Shown here piece by piece: positions 17,199 through 26,532 of a DNA stretch of 64,000 bases (position 1 is its first letter; each line of letters begins with the position of its first letter). Position numbers and translations under genes: made by a program. Location of the stretch: positions 163,521 through 227,520 of the forward strand of contig NZ_JBHULB010000017.1 of assembly GCF_042684265.1 (NCBI RefSeq), written 5' to 3'. Source of the DNA: Croceitalea marina. Lineage in GTDB: Bacteria > Bacteroidota > Bacteroidia > Flavobacteriales > Flavobacteriaceae. The notes under the pieces were generated by a model that saw only the letters and a list, made by a program, of their open reading frames with translations, made no database searches and was not told where the DNA came from.

Positions 17199-19235
17199 AT
17201 GATCAGAATTAATTTCATATTTGTTTTCTTGATAACATTTGCCCTTAATGCGCAAAAATTATCGGAAGACACCCTTGCCAGCATCCAAACAGATACCACA
17301 GACCAAATCGTGTCCGAAGGTGAAGATGCTAACCCCAAAACCATTTCTGATACTAAAGAAAAAAACAAGCTTGTTAGAAAAGCCGATGGCCTTTTTGATA
17401 AGATGTGGTATGCCGAAGCAGCCAAGTATTATGATCTGGCCATCGAAGAAAGTGAAGGAGAACCATCGCAATACTTACTTTCAAGAGCAGGAGATTCTCA
17501 CTATTTTAATTCGAACATCAAACAAGCTTACGAGTGGTACAATAAGCTTTACAAGAACTACGAGAATGAAATCTCAGATAATACCCTTTTTAATTATGTA
17601 CATACTTTAAAAGGCACCGGAAGAAAAAGAAGGGCAAATCGCGTAATGGCCGTGCTCAACAAAAAAAATGAACGAGAATTAAGAGAAGATGCCGCAAGCC
17701 TAAAAGAAACACTTGAAGAAGATTCAAGATTCGACCTTAAGAATCTTAACATAAATTCTAAATACTCTGATTTTTCGCCAATGTACTATGGCAAAGACAA
17801 ATTGCTATACACTTCTGCTAAGGACACCTTGTTTTTAAATACCAGAAAGTACAGATGGGACAATCAGCCTTATTTAGATCTCTATACAGCAAAAGTCGAT
17901 TCTGCTAAAAACGATGCTTCAGGCACCTATCGCTTTTCAAAAAATGTGAACACCAAATATCACGAGGCATCTGCCTGTTTTTCTCCTGATAAAAAAACCA
18001 TCTTTTTTACAAGAAATAATTACGGAAAGAAAAAGAAGATTAGAAGGGATAAAAAAGGGGTAAATCACCTAAAGTTATATATGTCAAAAGAGATAGATGG
18101 CGAATGGACAGAAGCGGTAGAACTCCCTTTCAATAGCGATAACTATTCTACAGGCCACCCTGCATTGACCGTAGATGGCAAAAAACTCTATTTTGTTTCT
18201 GATATGCCCGGAGGCTACGGTGGAACTGACATTTATGTCGTAGATGTATTGGAAAACAACACTTTTTCTGAACCTCGAAACCTAGGATTAGCCGTAAACT
18301 CTAACAGAAAAGAAATGTTCCCCTTTATTACGGATGAGGCGCTATATTTTTCTTCGAATCGAACAGAAGGCTTAGGAGGTTTGGATATCTATAAGTCTGA
18401 TTTTAGTGCGGAAGGTTTTGACAAAGCTGAAAACCTTGGCGCTCCGTTTAACAGTACAAGAGACGATTTTTCGTTGATTATTGATGAGAATACGGAAAAA
18501 GGCTATTTTGCCTCAAACCGCCCCGGCGGAAAAGGAAAAGATGATATCTATTCTTTTACCCCCACACGAAAAGAAATGCCTAACTTAAATGAAATCTCTG
18601 GATATATTGTTGATAGAATTACCGGAGATTCATTGCCAAATGCCATGGTATCATTATATGACAACGAAAATGTGCGTATTGGTGAGATTAGAACCAATGA
18701 AAACGGAAGTTTCCGATTTAACAACCTTAAATCAACAACAGATTATACCCTACAGACCATTTTAGACGGTTATTTTGAACAGACTACACCTATCGTCACA
18801 AAAGACAACGAGGTAATAGATTTTGTACAGCCTATGAAGCGCCTTCAAGAAATGATTGTGGTTGAAGAAGGTGTTAAGAAGTTGAAAACTGAAATGATAT
18901 TCTTTGACTTTGATCGCTTCAATATCAGAACTGATGCATCAAAAGAACTTGACAAGCTGGTTGAGGTCATGACCGAATATCCAAGTATGGTTATAAAAAT
19001 TGAATCTCATACCGATGCCATTGGTAATGCGGCATACAATAAATACCTCTCTGGCAAGCGTGCAACATCTACCAGAGAATACCTTATCTCACAGGGTATT
19101 GATGCCTCAAGAATTGAAAGTGCTATCGGTTATGGTGAAGAAAGGCTACTTAACGACTGTGGCGACGGGGTACGATGCGGTAGAGACAAACACCGACTCA
19201 ACAGACGATCTGAATTCATTATCGTAAAAATGTAA
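17199..19235 (+). CDS. OmpA family protein with TPR, PD40 propeller and carboxypeptidase-regulatory-like domains (PorE-like)
   Basis: 678 residues. A signal peptide (about 1-18, ending 'FALNAQ') is followed by a TPR-like helical region (about 50-140), WD40-like PD40 propeller repeats (about 185-445, e.g. 'YFVSDMPGGYGGTDIYVV', 'YFSSNRTEGLGGLDIYKS', 'YFASNRPGGKGKDDIYSF'), a CarboxypepD_reg-like domain (about 465-540) and a C-terminal OmpA peptidoglycan-binding domain (about 560-678, 'FFDFDRFNI', 'ESHTDAIGN', 'NRRSEF'). The order matches PorE, which links the type IX secretion machinery to peptidoglycan, but flavobacteria carry several such proteins, so assignment to T9SS is inference. It has its own terminator downstream. 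Confidence 0.85.
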   Translation: MIRINFIFVFLITFALNAQKLSEDTLASIQTDTTDQIVSEGEDANPKTISDTKEKNKLVRKADGLFDKMWYAEAAKYYDLAIEESEGEPSQYLLSRAGDSHYFNSNIKQAYEWYNKLYKNYENEISDNTLFNYVHTLKGTGRKRRANRVMAVLNKKNERELREDAASLKETLEEDSRFDLKNLNINSKYSDFSPMYYGKDKLLYTSAKDTLFLNTRKYRWDNQPYLDLYTAKVDSAKNDASGTYRFSKNVNTKYHEASACFSPDKKTIFFTRNNYGKKKKIRRDKKGVNHLKLYMSKEIDGEWTEAVELPFNSDNYSTGHPALTVDGKKLYFVSDMPGGYGGTDIYVVDVLENNTFSEPRNLGLAVNSNRKEMFPFITDEALYFSSNRTEGLGGLDIYKSDFSAEGFDKAENLGAPFNSTRDDFSLIIDENTEKGYFASNRPGGKGKDDIYSFTPTRKEMPNLNEISGYIVDRITGDSLPNAMVSLYDNENVRIGEIRTNENGSFRFNNLKSTTDYTLQTILDGYFEQTTPIVTKDNEVIDFVQPMKRLQEMIVVEEGVKKLKTEMIFFDFDRFNIRTDASKELDKLVEVMTEYPSMVIKIESHTDAIGNAAYNKYLSGKRATSTREYLISQGIDASRIESAIGYGEERLLNDCGDGVRCGRDKHRLNRRSEFIIVKM

Positions 19236-19260
19236 AAACAATAGAACACCTTTATAAACA

Positions 19261-19290
19261 AAGCCACCTAAGCAGGTGGCTTTTTCTTTT
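19261..19290 (+). terminator. Rho-independent terminator after the OmpA gene
   Basis: A perfect 9-bp stem AAGCCACCT/AGGTGGCTT with loop AAGC is followed by TTTCTTTT, 26 bases after the stop codon. Confidence 0.88.
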
Positions 19291-19520
19291 AAACTATTAG
19301 AACAAGTCCTTTTCTAGAAGAAAATCATTTTATCGAAGAAGACCATCGTTGAACGGCATTGCGAAAGAATCCTCTTGACGATGCAAAATACCCATTCATC
19401 TATATGTTAAAAAGTGCCTTGTATTTTATCCTAGTTTAAGTTCGTTTTGTCTTTTTAGTTATACTAAAGTTCATGGTTAGTCTAATCTTTGTGTTGTACA
19501 CGAACATAAAATGACTACTT

Positions 19521-19691
19521 ATGAGAAAATTATTACTTATTAAAGAGATTTACTTAGAAGGATTTAGAAATTTAGGAAGCATTATGGTCAAGCACTATTT
19601 CAAATTGTTTTCTTGGTTTTGCTTTGCCATGTTTTTTGTGGTACTATATGCTTTCATATATAGAATACTAACTGGTTTCGCCTTTCAATAG
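19521..19691 (+). CDS. Small membrane protein, DUF6747-like
   Basis: 56 residues from ATG at 19521 to TAG at 19689-19691. The N-terminus is amphipathic and basic ('MRKLLLIKEIYLEGFRNL'), followed by a hydrophobic aromatic-rich helix (about 28-50, 'FSWFCFAMFFVVLYAFIYR'). It resembles the small flavobacterial family I know as DUF6747; the function is unknown. It stands alone between two genes, after a terminator, in an otherwise non-coding 511-base gap. The coherent one-helix topology and Arg/Lys-rich front argue that it is real. Confidence 0.6.
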   Translation: MRKLLLIKEIYLEGFRNLGSIMVKHYFKLFSWFCFAMFFVVLYAFIYRILTGFAFQ

Positions 19692-19746
19692 TAAAGACAA
19701 GATTTTTTATCATGTTAAGGTAACGTGAGTTAAACGCAATGTTTAG

Positions 19747-20739
19747 CTACGACTGGTTATTTTCAAATTTGAGGGTTTTTATAATGGCCTCCAGTTCCAA
19801 TAAATCATCGCGTTTATTGGCAGAAGGCGCGAAAATAAAACCTTCGAGTATCAGTTTTCTTTTATTGGCCTCATCGTTGATGATATAAGTCAGAAAAGGG
19901 CCCGCCATTGGGTATCCGCTAATTTCCCAAATACCTCTAACTTCGGCAGCTTTAAAGCCATTCACTTCTGCCGGGAAAACGTATGGGGAAAAGGCCTTTT
20001 CCGTTATCATAAATGTGCCATCATATGGGCCAGGCACATATTTCTTGCCTATAGAATCACGCATTTGTACGATATCTTGAACAAATGTAGAGTCGTTGCT
20101 AAAAGCATTCCAAGGCATGGCGTATGCAATAATATTCATATTGCCTTTTAAGATCTGTCTATCGATCCAAACGAAGTTTTCTTCATGCTTTCCTACGCGA
20201 TATACCGAAGGTATGTCCAATTGAATACCAAGTTCATCTTTTAGGTCGGTTTCGTTGTTCAAAGACTTTTTAAAACGCCTTTGTGCCTCGCTTATCTCAT
20301 TGTTTTTAAAAGCCGCTACCGCCTTTTGAGCCACCGCTTCTATGTTTAAAAGCAATTCGTCATTGGTTCTACCCTTGACTACCGCTACTTTTTGCGGTAC
20401 CGAGTATACATTGGACTTTACATGACCAATCGATAAAGTGTCTTTCTGTACGAACAATACTGATCTTGAATGACTAGTGGCCCCTCTAAAAACCTGAGGA
20501 GGTATCTGTGTAAGAGAGAAAATCGCTTCACTTTGCGGAACGGCCAATACGCGATCTGCAAATACTTCACGTACTTTATCGCCAACTTCGCCTTGCCAAA
20601 GGTTATTGTCCATTACAACCATTAACGAGTTTACCGCTCCGGTAGAAGGTGGCAGGTATCTTTTATTCTCTGAATTATTTTTGCAAGAAGTGAATGCCAA
20701 AAGGGCAAACAATAGCACTGTTCCTAGTTTTTGCATCAT
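19747..20739 (-). CDS. DUF4837 family lipoprotein
   Basis: 330 residues. The N-terminus 'GTVLLFALLAFTSC' is a lipoprotein signal with the lipidated Cys at about 19. The remainder matches the DUF4837 family of Bacteroidota ('GAVNSLMVVMDNNLWQGEVG', 'VFRGATSHSRSVLFV', 'GTFMITEKAF'). Function is unknown; it should be attached to an envelope membrane. It is a single gene with 245 empty bases upstream; no promoter was identified with confidence. Confidence 0.85.
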   Translation of the reverse strand: MMQKLGTVLLFALLAFTSCKNNSENKRYLPPSTGAVNSLMVVMDNNLWQGEVGDKVREVFADRVLAVPQSEAIFSLTQIPPQVFRGATSHSRSVLFVQKDTLSIGHVKSNVYSVPQKVAVVKGRTNDELLLNIEAVAQKAVAAFKNNEISEAQRRFKKSLNNETDLKDELGIQLDIPSVYRVGKHEENFVWIDRQILKGNMNIIAYAMPWNAFSNDSTFVQDIVQMRDSIGKKYVPGPYDGTFMITEKAFSPYVFPAEVNGFKAAEVRGIWEISGYPMAGPFLTYIINDEANKRKLILEGFIFAPSANKRDDLLELEAIIKTLKFENNQS

Positions 20740-20984
20740 AATTCTAAAATAATCAATTTATACAAACCGATTGTATTAGAATGAGTGTAATGCACTTTTT
20801 AGTGAGTATTAGGAGTAAATTTCCTTGTTTAATATAAATCGTTAGTTCGAACCTTTCTCAAAAAGGGAGAAGTATCAAAAACAGGTTTTCATCTTCCAAA
20901 ATTCTATTCTCGATACGATTTTTTTTTCATTTCATTCTAAAGATCACTCGAATTGACGAATTCCATCAAAATGTTCTAATTCAA

Positions 20985-22601
20985 TCAAGATGAGCAATTA
21001 CACAACCTCAGCTTTGTGCCCGGCTTGAGATTGTTGCCCGTAAGACCGTTCCACTTTTTAAGATTATCGATTGAAATTCCGGGATACTTCCTAGAAATGG
21101 TCCAAAGAGAATCTCCGGATTGTACTACATGGATCTTAGAGGGGTCTTTTGGTAATGCCCCAACAGGTTGAGCTGCTGCCTGTTTTGTTGCAGTACTCGC
21201 CACTTTGGTCGTGACCGGCTTTCTGGGATAAATCGTTAGGCGTTGACCGACCCTTAGGTTATTGCTTCGAAGGCCGTTCCAGCCTTTGATCTGGCTTACC
21301 CCTACACCATAGCGTTCGGCTATTTTACCTAGATAATCGCCACTTCTTACTTTGTATCGTACCCTATCATTACTTGTAATGAGTTGAGGCAGGGGTTTCT
21401 CTACGGTTTCCAATTCTTTTTTGGCATAGGCATAAATAGCCTCCTCATTGTTTACAAACTCGCCAACATGCTTCATTGGCAAGCGTAAAGTGTATGTTTT
21501 GCCTTCAACTTTAGGAATTATATTTAGTTTGTAAGCCGGATTCAAAACCACTAATTCTTCAACCGAAATACCGACCATTTTTGAAATTTGGTCAAATGTA
21601 ATCGTGTTCTTTACATGTACAGTATCGGTTTCAAAATAGGCGCGGTCTGCTTTTTTAGCTTTTAGCCCGTGTTCTTCGGCATACTCAAAAAGATACATTG
21701 TTGCCAAAAAGGCTGGCACATAACCTGCGGTTTCACGAGGTAGGTTCTGTCTAATGTTCCAATAGTTCTTATACCCCCCTGAACGTCTTATGGCTTTGTT
21801 TACATTGCCCGGGCCGGAGTTGTAGGCCGCCAGGGCCAAATCCCAGTCATTGAAAATATCATATAGCTTTTTCAAATATTTGGCCGCGGCAGTGGTCGAG
21901 TTGATAGGGTCACTACGCTCGTCGACATAGCTGCTTACATCTAGCTTGTACATTTTGCCCGTGCCGTACATGAATTGCCAAAGCCCAGTAGCACCGACCC
22001 TAGATTTTGCTTTTGGATCCAATGCAGATTCTACAATGGCCAAGTATTTCACCTCTAAGGGTACATTATAATTATCCAATTCTTGTTCAAAAAGCGGAAA
22101 GTAGAACTGACTTTTTGTTATCATTCGCTCCATAAGGCCCCGCTTTCTTGAGAGAAAAGACTTGATAACACTTTCTAAGGAAGGGTTATAGGCAATATTA
22201 AAAGGTGTTTTTTCATTAAGCCTTTTTAGACGGGCTTTTAAGGTGTCCGTAGATAATTCGGTTATATCCTCGTCAGCACTGTTTGGATTGGTTACCTCAG
22301 CATACATTTCATTAAAATGCGATGCGTTTTTGTATAGCTCATCCATCCAAAGGCTATCATATCTATAAGCCTCTTCCAGGTCTTGAAGCTTACTTTGTTC
22401 TGATTTATCTTCGACCGCCGGAATATTCAGCACGGTCTTCGCCGTTTCCTTTTCAGCAATGGGTGCTTTTTTCTCAAGATTTGCCAAAAGAGAGTCAACT
22501 GCTTTAACCGCAGTTGTATCTGTTTGTTGGGCATTCACTGTTATCGCAGTCAAAAACAGTAAGACCCAAAAATGAATTTTAATTCGTTTCATTTCGGTCA
22601 T
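20985..22601 (-). CDS. LysM-containing lytic transglycosylase (MltD-like)
   Basis: 538 residues. A signal peptide ('IHFWVLLFLTAITVNAQ') is followed by a disordered region, an SLT domain (about 150-310) with 'AIVESALDPKAKSRVGATGL' holding the catalytic Glu, then 'AYNSGPGNVNKAIRRSGG'. Two LysM repeats follow, at about 411-455 ('VRSGDYLGKIAERYGV') and 491-535 ('VVQSGDSLWTISRKY'). It cleaves glycan strands of peptidoglycan in the periplasm. An in-frame ATG nine bases further on (22592) is an equally good start. It is a single gene, 107 bases from pgk. Confidence 0.92.
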   Translation of the reverse strand: MTEMKRIKIHFWVLLFLTAITVNAQQTDTTAVKAVDSLLANLEKKAPIAEKETAKTVLNIPAVEDKSEQSKLQDLEEAYRYDSLWMDELYKNASHFNEMYAEVTNPNSADEDITELSTDTLKARLKRLNEKTPFNIAYNPSLESVIKSFLSRKRGLMERMITKSQFYFPLFEQELDNYNVPLEVKYLAIVESALDPKAKSRVGATGLWQFMYGTGKMYKLDVSSYVDERSDPINSTTAAAKYLKKLYDIFNDWDLALAAYNSGPGNVNKAIRRSGGYKNYWNIRQNLPRETAGYVPAFLATMYLFEYAEEHGLKAKKADRAYFETDTVHVKNTITFDQISKMVGISVEELVVLNPAYKLNIIPKVEGKTYTLRLPMKHVGEFVNNEEAIYAYAKKELETVEKPLPQLITSNDRVRYKVRSGDYLGKIAERYGVGVSQIKGWNGLRSNNLRVGQRLTIYPRKPVTTKVASTATKQAAAQPVGALPKDPSKIHVVQSGDSLWTISRKYPGISIDNLKKWNGLTGNNLKPGTKLRLCNCSS

Positions 22602-22708
22602 AGTTTGTTCGGGACTAGCGAAAATGCAGTTTTTTATTGAAAAAATAAAGGATTATGGGCAAAACCATCAAAATTTAGGATAAAGTCCGTTAATCGATAA
22701 GGTCTTTA

Positions 22709-23899
22709 CTAGCCTAATATTGCGGCGATACCGGGTAGTGTTTTACCCTCTAAACTCTCTAACATTGCCCCGCCACCAGTAGATACATAACTTACCTTGT
22801 CTTCAAAGCCGAATTGTTTTACCGCAGCAACCGAATCTCCACCACCAACAAGTGAAAAAGCCCCATTTTGGGTGGCTTCGTCAATAGCGTTACCAATGGC
22901 AATGGTTCCTTTTGCAAAACTTTCCATCTCAAAAACACCAACAGGGCCGTTCCATAATATCGTTTTTGACTTTAGAATCACTTCTTTAAAGTTTTCTAAT
23001 GTGGCCGGCCCGGCATCTAAACCTTGCCAACCATCTGCGATAGTGTCTACAGGGCTAATCTGAGTATTTGCGTTGGCGTCGAACGCATCGGCCGCTATAA
23101 CATCGACGGGCAAATGGACTTCTACCCCTTTTTCGGCGGCCTGTTTTAGAATGTCAAGCGCTAATTCCATTTTATCATCTTCACAAATAGAATCACCCAC
23201 TTTTCCGCCTTTCGCTTTTACAAAAGTATAGGTCATTCCCCCTCCAATAATTAGGTGGTCTACTTTGTCCAATATATTTTCGATAATGGTAATTTTAGAA
23301 GACACCTTAGCGCCACCCAAAATTGCAGTAACCGGTTTTTCGCCAGTGGCCATTACCTTTTCGATGGCTTTGATTTCTTTGGCCAATAAATACCCAAAAC
23401 ACTTATTTTCGGCAAAATAATTGGCAACTACCGTTGTTGATGCGTGTGCTCTATGCGCCGTGCCAAAAGCGTCGTTCACATACACATCTCCATATTTAGA
23501 GAGCTGTTCTGCAAATTCAGCATCGCCATTGGTTTCTTCGCCATAAAAGCGAAGGTTCTCTAACAATAAAATTTCGCCACTTTCTAAATTAGCATACGCT
23601 TCATCTACTTTTTCACCAACGCAGTCATCGACAAACTTTACTTGTACCCCAATGATATCAGAAACAGTGTTGCAGATATGGCTCAAAGACATATCCTCGT
23701 TCCGCTGTCCTTTTGGCCTGCCTAAATGACTCATTAAAACAGCGCTACCACCATCTTCTAAAATCTTCAAAATTGTAGGCTTTGCCGCTTCTATTCTACT
23801 AGTATCAGTTACATTAAATTCTGCATCTAAGGGAACATTGAAATCTACACGGGTCAGTGCTTTTTTATCTTCAAAATTGAAATCTTCCAGTGTTTTCAT
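22709..23899 (-). CDS. pgk: Phosphoglycerate kinase
   Basis: 396 residues, normal for Pgk. 'RVDFNVPLD' near the N-terminus, 'SHLGRPKGQRN' (substrate-binding), 'NDAFGTAHRAHASTT', 'GGAKVSSKITIIENILDKV' and 'LVGGGDSVAAVKQFG' (nucleotide-binding) are all intact. It catalyses the ATP-producing step from 1,3-bisphosphoglycerate in glycolysis. Confidence 0.98.
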   Translation of the reverse strand: MKTLEDFNFEDKKALTRVDFNVPLDAEFNVTDTSRIEAAKPTILKILEDGGSAVLMSHLGRPKGQRNEDMSLSHICNTVSDIIGVQVKFVDDCVGEKVDEAYANLESGEILLLENLRFYGEETNGDAEFAEQLSKYGDVYVNDAFGTAHRAHASTTVVANYFAENKCFGYLLAKEIKAIEKVMATGEKPVTAILGGAKVSSKITIIENILDKVDHLIIGGGMTYTFVKAKGGKVGDSICEDDKMELALDILKQAAEKGVEVHLPVDVIAADAFDANANTQISPVDTIADGWQGLDAGPATLENFKEVILKSKTILWNGPVGVFEMESFAKGTIAIGNAIDEATQNGAFSLVGGGDSVAAVKQFGFEDKVSYVSTGGGAMLESLEGKTLPGIAAILG

Positions 23900-23919
23900 G
23901 AGTTACTCGGTTTGAATGC

Positions 23920-23927
23920 CAAAAGTA
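23920..23927 (-). promoter_or_regulatory. Candidate -7 promoter element for pgk
   Basis: On the minus strand TACTTTTG matches TAnnTTTG and lies 20 bases upstream of the pgk ATG. The nearest TTTG upstream is about 28 bases away, longer than usual. Confidence 0.35.
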
Positions 23928-24054
23928 AAGATTTCTTTAGGCTTTATGATGTTAGCAAATCACTAAATTTTCTCGTTTTTGTGGTTTTTTACATACGTTC
24001 AATTGAATTCACTTTTTAGCTATTAACAATCCAAAACACTGAAATTGAATGGCT

Positions 24055-24089
24055 TTTGTTAAAATGAAGAGCCTATTGCCTTATATTTG
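24055..24089 (+). promoter_or_regulatory. Candidate promoter of the DUF6090 array
   Basis: TTTG at 24055-24058 and TATATTTG at 24082-24089 fit the -33/-7 Bacteroidota promoter with a 23-base spacer. It lies 36 bases before the first (truncated) DUF6090 reading frame and is the only good promoter match seen ahead of the array. Confidence 0.45.
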
Positions 24090-24124
24090 ATGCTAGCACT
24101 TCCCCAACAATCAACCAAAAACCA

Positions 24125-24280
24125 ATGTTTAAATTCTTCTGCGGAATTCAAGAAACCATACTAAGTCATTTCGATATGAGGAATCCCGATAGCTATCGGG
24201 AGACGATTGAGAAATCCAGATTTCTCACGTTGGCAAACTCGGTTCGAAATGTCCAAAATAACCAACTAACCATATGCTAA
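24125..24280 (+). pseudogene. Truncated DUF6090 5' stub (stub 1)
   Basis: The ATG opens 'MFKFFCGI', a decayed copy of the conserved MIKFFRKI start of the array genes. After about 8-10 codons the sequence becomes an inverted-repeat element. The frame stays open through the element for 51 codons and its stop overlaps the start of the first intact paralogue. It is probably a relic, though a leader role by translational coupling cannot be excluded. Confidence 0.6.
24165..24252. repeat. Imperfect inverted-repeat element in stub 1
   Basis: The ends are complementary (CATTTCGA near 24167 and TCGAAATG at 24244-24251). Inside are a perfect 18-base palindrome TCCCGATAGCTATCGGGA (24184-24201) and a hairpin GAGAAATC-CA-GATTTCTC (24209-24226). 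Similar to the dispersed palindromic repeats of flavobacterial genomes. Confidence 0.7.
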
Positions 24281-25008
24281 AATTCTTTAGAAAAATCCGT
24301 CAAAACATGCTTTCAGAAGGTAAAACTACCAAGTACTTTAAATACGCCATTGGCGAAATACTATTGGTTGTCATGGGAATCCTTATAGCACTACAAATTA
24401 ACAACTGGAATGAAAACAGAATAAATTCTAATAAAGAAACTGCGATTTTAGCAAACATTCATAAAGAGTTTCAACAAAACCGAAAACAGTTAGATTCTGT
24501 TGTAGCTCAACATAGAATTTCACATAACAATAGTACAAAGATTATAAAGTTATTTCCAATAAAATCAAAGCCTAAACCTGCAGTTTTAGATTCCTTAAGT
24601 TTTCAACTATTTTGGTCATTTGCAGGCGCTACTTTTAATCCTTCACAAACGAGTATTAACGCACTTGCGAGCACCTCATCTTTTGATATCATTAAAAATG
24701 AAACCTTACGCGATTTATTGATTTCTTGGAATGATTTGATTACTGATTATCAAGAAGAAGAATTACGCTCAAGAGATTATATAATAAATCAATATGACGC
24801 ATATATGTCTAAACATTTTGATTGGAATTATAATTTTAAAGATGAGCGAAATAATTTTGATGCATTACAAACTTTAGAGTTTGAATATTTAGTAAAAAAT
24901 AATCACGATTTAGTTAATCAAATATTAGTTTCTAGTGGAGAATTGAAAAAAGTACAAGAAACATTAGATAACATTATTGAGCTTTCAAAACCCAATAGTA
25001 ATGATTAA
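24274..25008 (+). CDS. DUF6090 family membrane protein, array member 1
   Basis: 244 residues. The family layout is a basic cytoplasmic N-terminus (about 1-25, 'FFRKIRQNMLSEGKTTKYFK'), one membrane helix (about 27-42) ending 'IALQINNWNE', then an extracytoplasmic helical region. In the middle, 'SSFDIIKNETLRDLLISW' corresponds to the semi-conserved SG-K-LL-N-L-W motif seen in the other members. This copy starts ML rather than MI. About 70 bases of its 5' module are nearly identical to member 3, while the rest differs. The stop overlaps member 2 by 8 bases. Function unknown. Confidence 0.85.
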   Translation: MLKFFRKIRQNMLSEGKTTKYFKYAIGEILLVVMGILIALQINNWNENRINSNKETAILANIHKEFQQNRKQLDSVVAQHRISHNNSTKIIKLFPIKSKPKPAVLDSLSFQLFWSFAGATFNPSQTSINALASTSSFDIIKNETLRDLLISWNDLITDYQEEELRSRDYIINQYDAYMSKHFDWNYNFKDERNNFDALQTLEFEYLVKNNHDLVNQILVSSGELKKVQETLDNIIELSKPNSND

Positions 25009-25771
25009 ACTCTTCCGAAAAATCCGACAAGAACTGCTTCAAGAGAACCGGTTCAGTAAATACCTCATCTATGCCATTGGTGAAATCGTTCTTGTCATCA
25101 TTGGTATACTAATAGCACTTGGTATCAATAACCAGAATGACCAGAGGAAAAACAATGCATCAGAAGCTACTTACTATTGCAAGCTCTTAGCGGATTTTGA
25201 AGCAGATATAATACTTCGTGAAGAACTTAATTTAAAGGCAGACGAAAGGGTTAAACTTAGTAAGGAACTTATGCTAGAATTAGCATCAGGAGAAAAGGAC
25301 AAGAGCTTTTTGGTTAATAAATTTTTGAAAGCGTACAGAACAGACACCTACTTGCCCAGAAATATTACCTATCAGGATTTAGTGTCTTCAGGAAACATTA
25401 AACTATTAAGAGATGAGCGCATTAGGAATAGCCTGCTTGAGTTTAATAGCCAATTAGACGACAAGCTCATCATTCTTAGGGAAAATAGAGAAGAACTAAT
25501 TAATGAGATTTTTAAGCTCATAAACACATCCATTGATTTTGGCATTTACGAATTTGATTATGTCAATGACTTAATTGGTGCTGAAGTTGTGGCTACTCTT
25601 CCAAAAAATGATTGGCACAAAGACCCAAGTAGTGGCTATTACAAAAACTTACAAAAGGTGTTGATTTTTAATGTTGCGATTGCAGATAGGCAAAAACAGC
25701 ATTTTGAAATTATAAATACGCTAATGGAAAAACCTTACAAGTTATTAAGTGCTAAGTGCGATGCAGAATAA
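25001..25771 (+). CDS. DUF6090 family membrane protein, array member 2
   Basis: 256 residues from the ATG at 25001, chosen because it aligns with the MIK start of the other paralogues; an upstream in-frame start at 24977 would lie wholly inside member 1. The module is of the second subtype ('LLQENRFSKYLIYAIGEIVL'), shared with members 4 and 8. The helix ends 'ALGINNQND', lacking the usual Trp. The middle motif is 'LVSSGNIKLLRDERIRNSLL'. Start and previous stop share ATGATTAA, suggesting translational coupling. Confidence 0.85.
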   Translation: MIKLFRKIRQELLQENRFSKYLIYAIGEIVLVIIGILIALGINNQNDQRKNNASEATYYCKLLADFEADIILREELNLKADERVKLSKELMLELASGEKDKSFLVNKFLKAYRTDTYLPRNITYQDLVSSGNIKLLRDERIRNSLLEFNSQLDDKLIILRENREELINEIFKLINTSIDFGIYEFDYVNDLIGAEVVATLPKNDWHKDPSSGYYKNLQKVLIFNVAIADRQKQHFEIINTLMEKPYKLLSAKCDAE

Positions 25772-25779
25772 AACAATCC

Positions 25780-26532
25780 ATGATTAAATTTTTTAGAAAA
25801 ATCCGTCAAAACATGCTTTCAGAAGGTAAAACTACCAAGTACTTTAAATACGCCATTGGCGAAATTATACTAGTAATGATTGGTATTTTACTAGCCTTAC
25901 AAGTAAACAACTGGAACCAAAACCGCATCGAACAAAAGGAAGAAAAAGAGGTGATTGCAAAATTGCATGCTGATTTTAAAGAAAATAAAAAGGTTTTAAA
26001 AGATTTTTTGACTGAAATTAAAAGTCAAGCGAATACTGAAAAGAAACTAATGAGTTTAATTGGAGTATCAAAAGAAGAACTTTATAAACATAATTTAGAT
26101 AGCCTATTCTATGTAGTTTTTAGTGCAAGTGAATTTGCTTTTGCTGATAATACTATTAAAAACATTATGCAAAGTGGAAAATTAAACCTTCTAAAAAAAG
26201 ATACTATTACTGACTTACTTTATAAATGGAATACACTATCTGAAATTAGAAAAACACGCATGGGCAAATTAGATGCTTGGGCAAATGAACAGTTTATACC
26301 TTACTTATTAGACAAAGTATCCTTTAAGCAAATGGATATGAATAGTAATTATTCTTGGTCTGGAAAATCTAAAGTAAAACCAGATTACTATCCATTGTTT
26401 CAAGAAATAGAATTTGAAAACTATTTAGATAATCATCTTTGGTTTAATCAACAAGTTATAGAACGTTGTGAAGAAACAGATAAACTTATTGACCAAATAA
26501 TTGATGCTACAAAACAAAAGGCCAATGATTAA
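25780..26532 (+). CDS. DUF6090 family membrane protein, array member 3
   Basis: 250 residues from the ATG at 25780, eight bases after the stop of member 2; the longer in-frame start at 25756 lies in that gene. The module 'NMLSEGKTTKYFKYAIGE' is nearly identical in DNA to member 1, whereas the region after the helix ('NNWNQNRIEQKEEKEV') is different. The middle motif reads 'MQSGKLNLLKKDTITDLL'. The last codons end 'KAND', the stop being embedded in the next ATGATTAA junction. Confidence 0.85.
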   Translation: MIKFFRKIRQNMLSEGKTTKYFKYAIGEIILVMIGILLALQVNNWNQNRIEQKEEKEVIAKLHADFKENKKVLKDFLTEIKSQANTEKKLMSLIGVSKEELYKHNLDSLFYVVFSASEFAFADNTIKNIMQSGKLNLLKKDTITDLLYKWNTLSEIRKTRMGKLDAWANEQFIPYLLDKVSFKQMDMNSNYSWSGKSKVKPDYYPLFQEIEFENYLDNHLWFNQQVIERCEETDKLIDQIIDATKQKAND

